From positions 29,910-93,909 of the forward strand of contig JAKBNL010000009.1 of assembly GCA_021831035.1 (NCBI GenBank): DNA of 64,000 bases, in the 5' to 3' direction. The translations under genes were made by a program, and so were the position numbers. Positions 62,104-64,000 of this stretch are shown here, piece by piece; within the stretch, counting starts at the first letter, position 1, and every line of letters starts with the position of its first letter. This DNA comes from Actinomycetes bacterium. Its GTDB lineage: Bacteria; Actinomycetota; Acidimicrobiia; Acidimicrobiales; RAAP-2. The notes beneath the pieces are model-generated. The model saw only the letters and a list, made by a program, of their open reading frames with translations, was not told the DNA's origin and did not search any database.

Positions 62104-63411
62104 TTACTTCCCGTTACGCAGCAGGCGAGCACGCTCGGCCAGTTCGCGCACGTCGTCGTCGTTCAGGTGAAAGGTCCGCAGTTGCACCGGTACGCCACCT
62201 TCGTGGAGAAGCAGTCCGACCCCGCGCCTCGCCGAGTTGAGGTTCGAGGCGGAAAATCCCTCGCTGGCCCAACCGGCCCCGAGCACGGTGTCACTCGCGT
62301 CGCGCGTCGCACAGCGCAGCGCCCACCTGAACCCGAAGAGGTCGCGCAGCGTCGAGGGCACGATGTCGGTGGAGGGCTTCTGGGTCGCCGCCAGCACGAT
62401 GATCCCGGCGGCTCGCCCCCTTGCCACGAGGTCGCGCAGCAGTTCGGCGAAACGCTGGGCGGACTTCTTGTCGGTCCCCGCGACGTAGAGCGCGAGCTCG
62501 TCGATGACGACGACGTGCAGGCGCAGCCCCTCGGCGCGAGTGACTTTGCGCACACCGCGACGCAGGAGTTCTTGGTAACGGAGGTCCATCTCGGTGGTCA
62601 GCTCTTCGAGGACGGTGATGGCGCGTTGCACGTCGTGTCCAACGAAGACCCGTGCGCACGCGGACCACGCGCTGAGTTCGACCACCTTGCCGTCGAAGAG
62701 CCAGAGGTCCACCTCGGGGTCGAGCGCGGCGGCAGCCACCAGCAGCGACAGGGCCACCGACTTGCCCGCGCCGGGTTCGCCGCCCAGCAGCACGTTGCGT
62801 TCGGGTAGCGACAGCGTCACGATCTCACCCTCTTCGTTAACGCCCACCGGGACCGCGTCCCAGAGGCTGGTCCGCTGCATGTCGAGCAGTGGACAACGCA
62901 GAGCTTCAACACCGAACGGGTCGTCACGGGTGATGTTCAGTGACACCAGGTTTCGCTTCGCCGGGTTCGCCACACAGCGAACCTGGCGCACCCCGAGCGA
63001 CGTCGCGAGGACGGCTTCGGCCTTCACGAGGTCGTCGACGGACGTGCCGCGCCAGAGCACAAGCTCGACACGGTCCCCGAAGGTCGTGCGCGTGATCTTG
63101 TGGATACGGGGCCGCTTCTCGTTCAGTACTCCGGGCAGCGAGTGGAACGCCGCTTCGAGGTGTCGACGCACGCTCGCTCGGTGCAATAGCCGCCCGAGGA
63201 CTCGGCGAAGTGGACCGACGCAGAGGACCGTCGTGACGAGCGCGACCGGAGCGGCGATGGCAAAGAACAGACCGAGGCGCAGGTAGAGCCAGAGCCCGAG
63301 TCCGGTGGGTAGAGCGAACAGCACGAGTTCGACGCGCCAGACGGCGAGTAGGTGCACCAGTTCATCGAGCATCTCGTCGGTCATCGAACGTGAGTTGGAG
63401 GGAGGGTTCAT
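62104..63411 (-). CDS. FtsK/SpoIIIE-type DNA translocase (TraSA-like)
   Basis: 435 aa. Two N-terminal membrane helices (ELVLFALPTGLGLWLYL, FFAIAAPVALVTTVLCVG), then an ATPase with Walker A GGEPGAGKSVALS and Walker B VVVIDELALYV, and AATQKPSTDIVPSTLRDLFGFRWALR, the FtsK-type arginine region. In AICEs this single protein moves double-stranded DNA between mycelia. ATG 63411 with AAAGGA 7 nt upstream. Confidence 0.9.
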   Translation of the reverse strand: MNPPSNSRSMTDEMLDELVHLLAVWRVELVLFALPTGLGLWLYLRLGLFFAIAAPVALVTTVLCVGPLRRVLGRLLHRASVRRHLEAAFHSLPGVLNEKRPRIHKITRTTFGDRVELVLWRGTSVDDLVKAEAVLATSLGVRQVRCVANPAKRNLVSLNITRDDPFGVEALRCPLLDMQRTSLWDAVPVGVNEEGEIVTLSLPERNVLLGGEPGAGKSVALSLLVAAAALDPEVDLWLFDGKVVELSAWSACARVFVGHDVQRAITVLEELTTEMDLRYQELLRRGVRKVTRAEGLRLHVVVIDELALYVAGTDKKSAQRFAELLRDLVARGRAAGIIVLAATQKPSTDIVPSTLRDLFGFRWALRCATRDASDTVLGAGWASEGFSASNLNSARRGVGLLLHEGGVPVQLRTFHLNDDDVRELAERARLLRNGK

Positions 63412-63471
63412 GGAAAGTTCCTTTCGAGAACGCGAAGGTGCCCCGAGAGAGTTCTCTCGGGGCACGCCTCC

Positions 63472-63801
63472 TTAGGCCGTGACCGGCGCCTTGGTCGTCG
63501 TGGACAGGACTTCCACCTTGTCGGCGCGAAAGCTCACGCCGTGACGGTCGCCCATCTGCCAGGTCGTCGCCACGAGACCAGTGACCTTCACCTGGACGCC
63601 GAGCGTGAGGCTCTTGGGCTCGCCCGCCACCTTCACGACGAGGATGTCGGCTCCTTCACCGCCAATCGCCACGACACTGACGGCGAAGATGGCCTTGCCG
63701 TCGGCGTCGACACGCTGTTGCTTCGAGTCGAAGTCGATCACCGGCTCGGCAATCGAAACCGCGAGAAAGTCGAGGCTGCTTGTTTCAATGGGTAGTTTCA
63801 T
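63472..63801 (-). CDS. Small AICE-conserved protein, 109 aa
   Basis: ATG 63801 with AAGGAA upstream; the frame above runs through the IS. Compact beta-rich protein (KAIFAVSVVAIGGEGADILVVKVAGEPKSLTLGVQVKVTGLVATTWQMGDRHGVSFRADKVEVL). Its GEPKSL and GVSFRADKVEVL segments resemble small proteins often found beside TraSA in Streptomyces AICEs, as I recall; function unknown, possibly OB-fold. Confidence 0.7.
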   Translation of the reverse strand: MKLPIETSSLDFLAVSIAEPVIDFDSKQQRVDADGKAIFAVSVVAIGGEGADILVVKVAGEPKSLTLGVQVKVTGLVATTWQMGDRHGVSFRADKVEVLSTTTKAPVTA

Positions 63802-63873
63802 GTTCGTTCCTTCGTGTGTTGTCGGCACAATCTGTAGCGACGAAACGAAGGTAAAGAATCTCAGGTGGTGAAA

Positions 63874-64000
63874 TGAACCGCCCCGGGTTTCTTGGAGACC
63901 GATCCCTTTGAGAGGATTGGTGCATGCCAAGGACAAGCAGATACTCGCCGGAGGTGCGCGAGCGAGCGGTGAGGATGGTGGTCGAGCATCTCGACGACTT
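63874..64000 (+). mobile_element. IS3-family insertion sequence, left end
   Basis: Begins with TGAACCGCCCCGGGTTT at 63874, the terminal TGAACCGCCCCGG found in IS3-family elements, and carries the start of a transposase gene. The right end lies outside the window. Confidence 0.75.
63924..64000 (+). CDS. IS3-family transposase OrfA, N-terminal part (runs off window)
   Basis: ATG 63924, reading MPRTSRYSPEVRERAVRMV, the helix-turn-helix start of IS3-type OrfA. Only 25 codons are visible. The reading frame is open to the window edge. Confidence 0.8.
   Translation, partial: MPRTSRYSPEVRERAVRMVVEHLDD

Larger units (their letters stand above)
58786..64000. mobile_element. AICE-like integrative element at ssrA (right end outside window)
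   Basis: Integrase, small gene, RepSA-type initiator, TraSA-type translocase and a small conserved gene, all minus strand, directly downstream of ssrA. This gene set (integrase, Rep, FtsK-type translocase) is that of actinomycete integrative and conjugative elements. The element also differs in style: it uses proper Shine-Dalgarno sites (GAGGAG, AAAGGA, AAGGAA) rather than the leaderless starts of the host region. An IS3-type element interrupts it from 63874. Confidence 0.8.

Noticed and set aside
63802..63936. Upstream extension of the small AICE gene
   Set aside because: It would run through the IS left end; the ATG at 63801 has a good ribosome site.

Overview
The window is a high-GC actinobacterial chromosome segment. 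It has the division and cell-wall (dcw) cluster without ftsA but with sepF, yggT and a DivIVA gene, a proteasome activator of the Bpa type, a DUF3040 membrane protein and the Mec-CysO-CysM cysteine pathway. This gene set, with the pervasive 4-nt ATGA/GTGA stop-start overlaps and many GTG starts, fits Actinomycetota, and I think the class Acidimicrobiia is most likely. The class assignment is inference.

Layout. Positions 1-3.3 kb hold the end of a YyaL/DUF255 protein, two unknown proteins and a secreted protein. 3.3-8.9 kb hold dnaE, bpa, an Rrf2 regulator and a sigma-70 factor. 8.9-27.5 kb (all minus strand) is one long growth block, read from the right: mraZ, rsmH, ftsL-like, ftsI, murE, mraY, ftsW, murG, murC, murB, ftsQ, ftsZ, yggS, sepF, yggT, an AraC-type regulator, a VOC protein, divIVA, a DksA/TraR zinc-finger protein with a long Lys/Ala tail, lspA and rluD. 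murD and murF are not in their usual places. 27.6-30.3 kb is a short operon (DUF3040, ROK kinase, small protein, HNH protein, lipoate-ligase-like). 30.4-37.7 kb holds stand-alone enzymes and transporters (LMW-PTP, MFS exporter, NhaA, nitronate monooxygenase, MsrA, ABC-2 exporter, nitroreductase). 37.7-43.6 kb is a tight five-gene catabolic-looking operon (nitroreductase, S1P-lyase-like PLP enzyme, FGGY kinase, esterase, sulfatase), followed upstream by an amino-acid ABC importer. 46.4-57.8 kb holds tRNA-Gly, dut, orn, an acyl-CoA ligase, a peroxiredoxin, a HAD phosphatase, a Wzt/Wzm polysaccharide exporter joined to clpP, tRNA-Leu, an FKBP, a LON-domain protein, rdgB, rph, cysM, cysO and mec. 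57.9-58.8 kb is smpB-ssrA.

From the 3' end of ssrA (about 58.79 kb) to the right edge lies an integrated AICE-like element: a large serine integrase, a small unknown gene, a RepSA-type replication initiator, an FtsK/TraSA-type DNA translocase and a small conserved AICE-type protein. An IS3-family insertion sequence begins at about 63,874 and runs out of the window. The integrase reading frame continues through the attachment site into the antisense strand of host ssrA, so its last roughly 38 codons are host DNA.

A recurring regulatory signature runs through the window: a TANNNT -10 hexamer 6-7 nt before an ATG/GTG start, on both strands, with no Shine-Dalgarno. This is what leaderless transcripts look like, and I used it to decide several starts. 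No CRISPR array and no intergenic stretch above 300 bases was seen. tRNA and tmRNA boundaries come from folding by eye.
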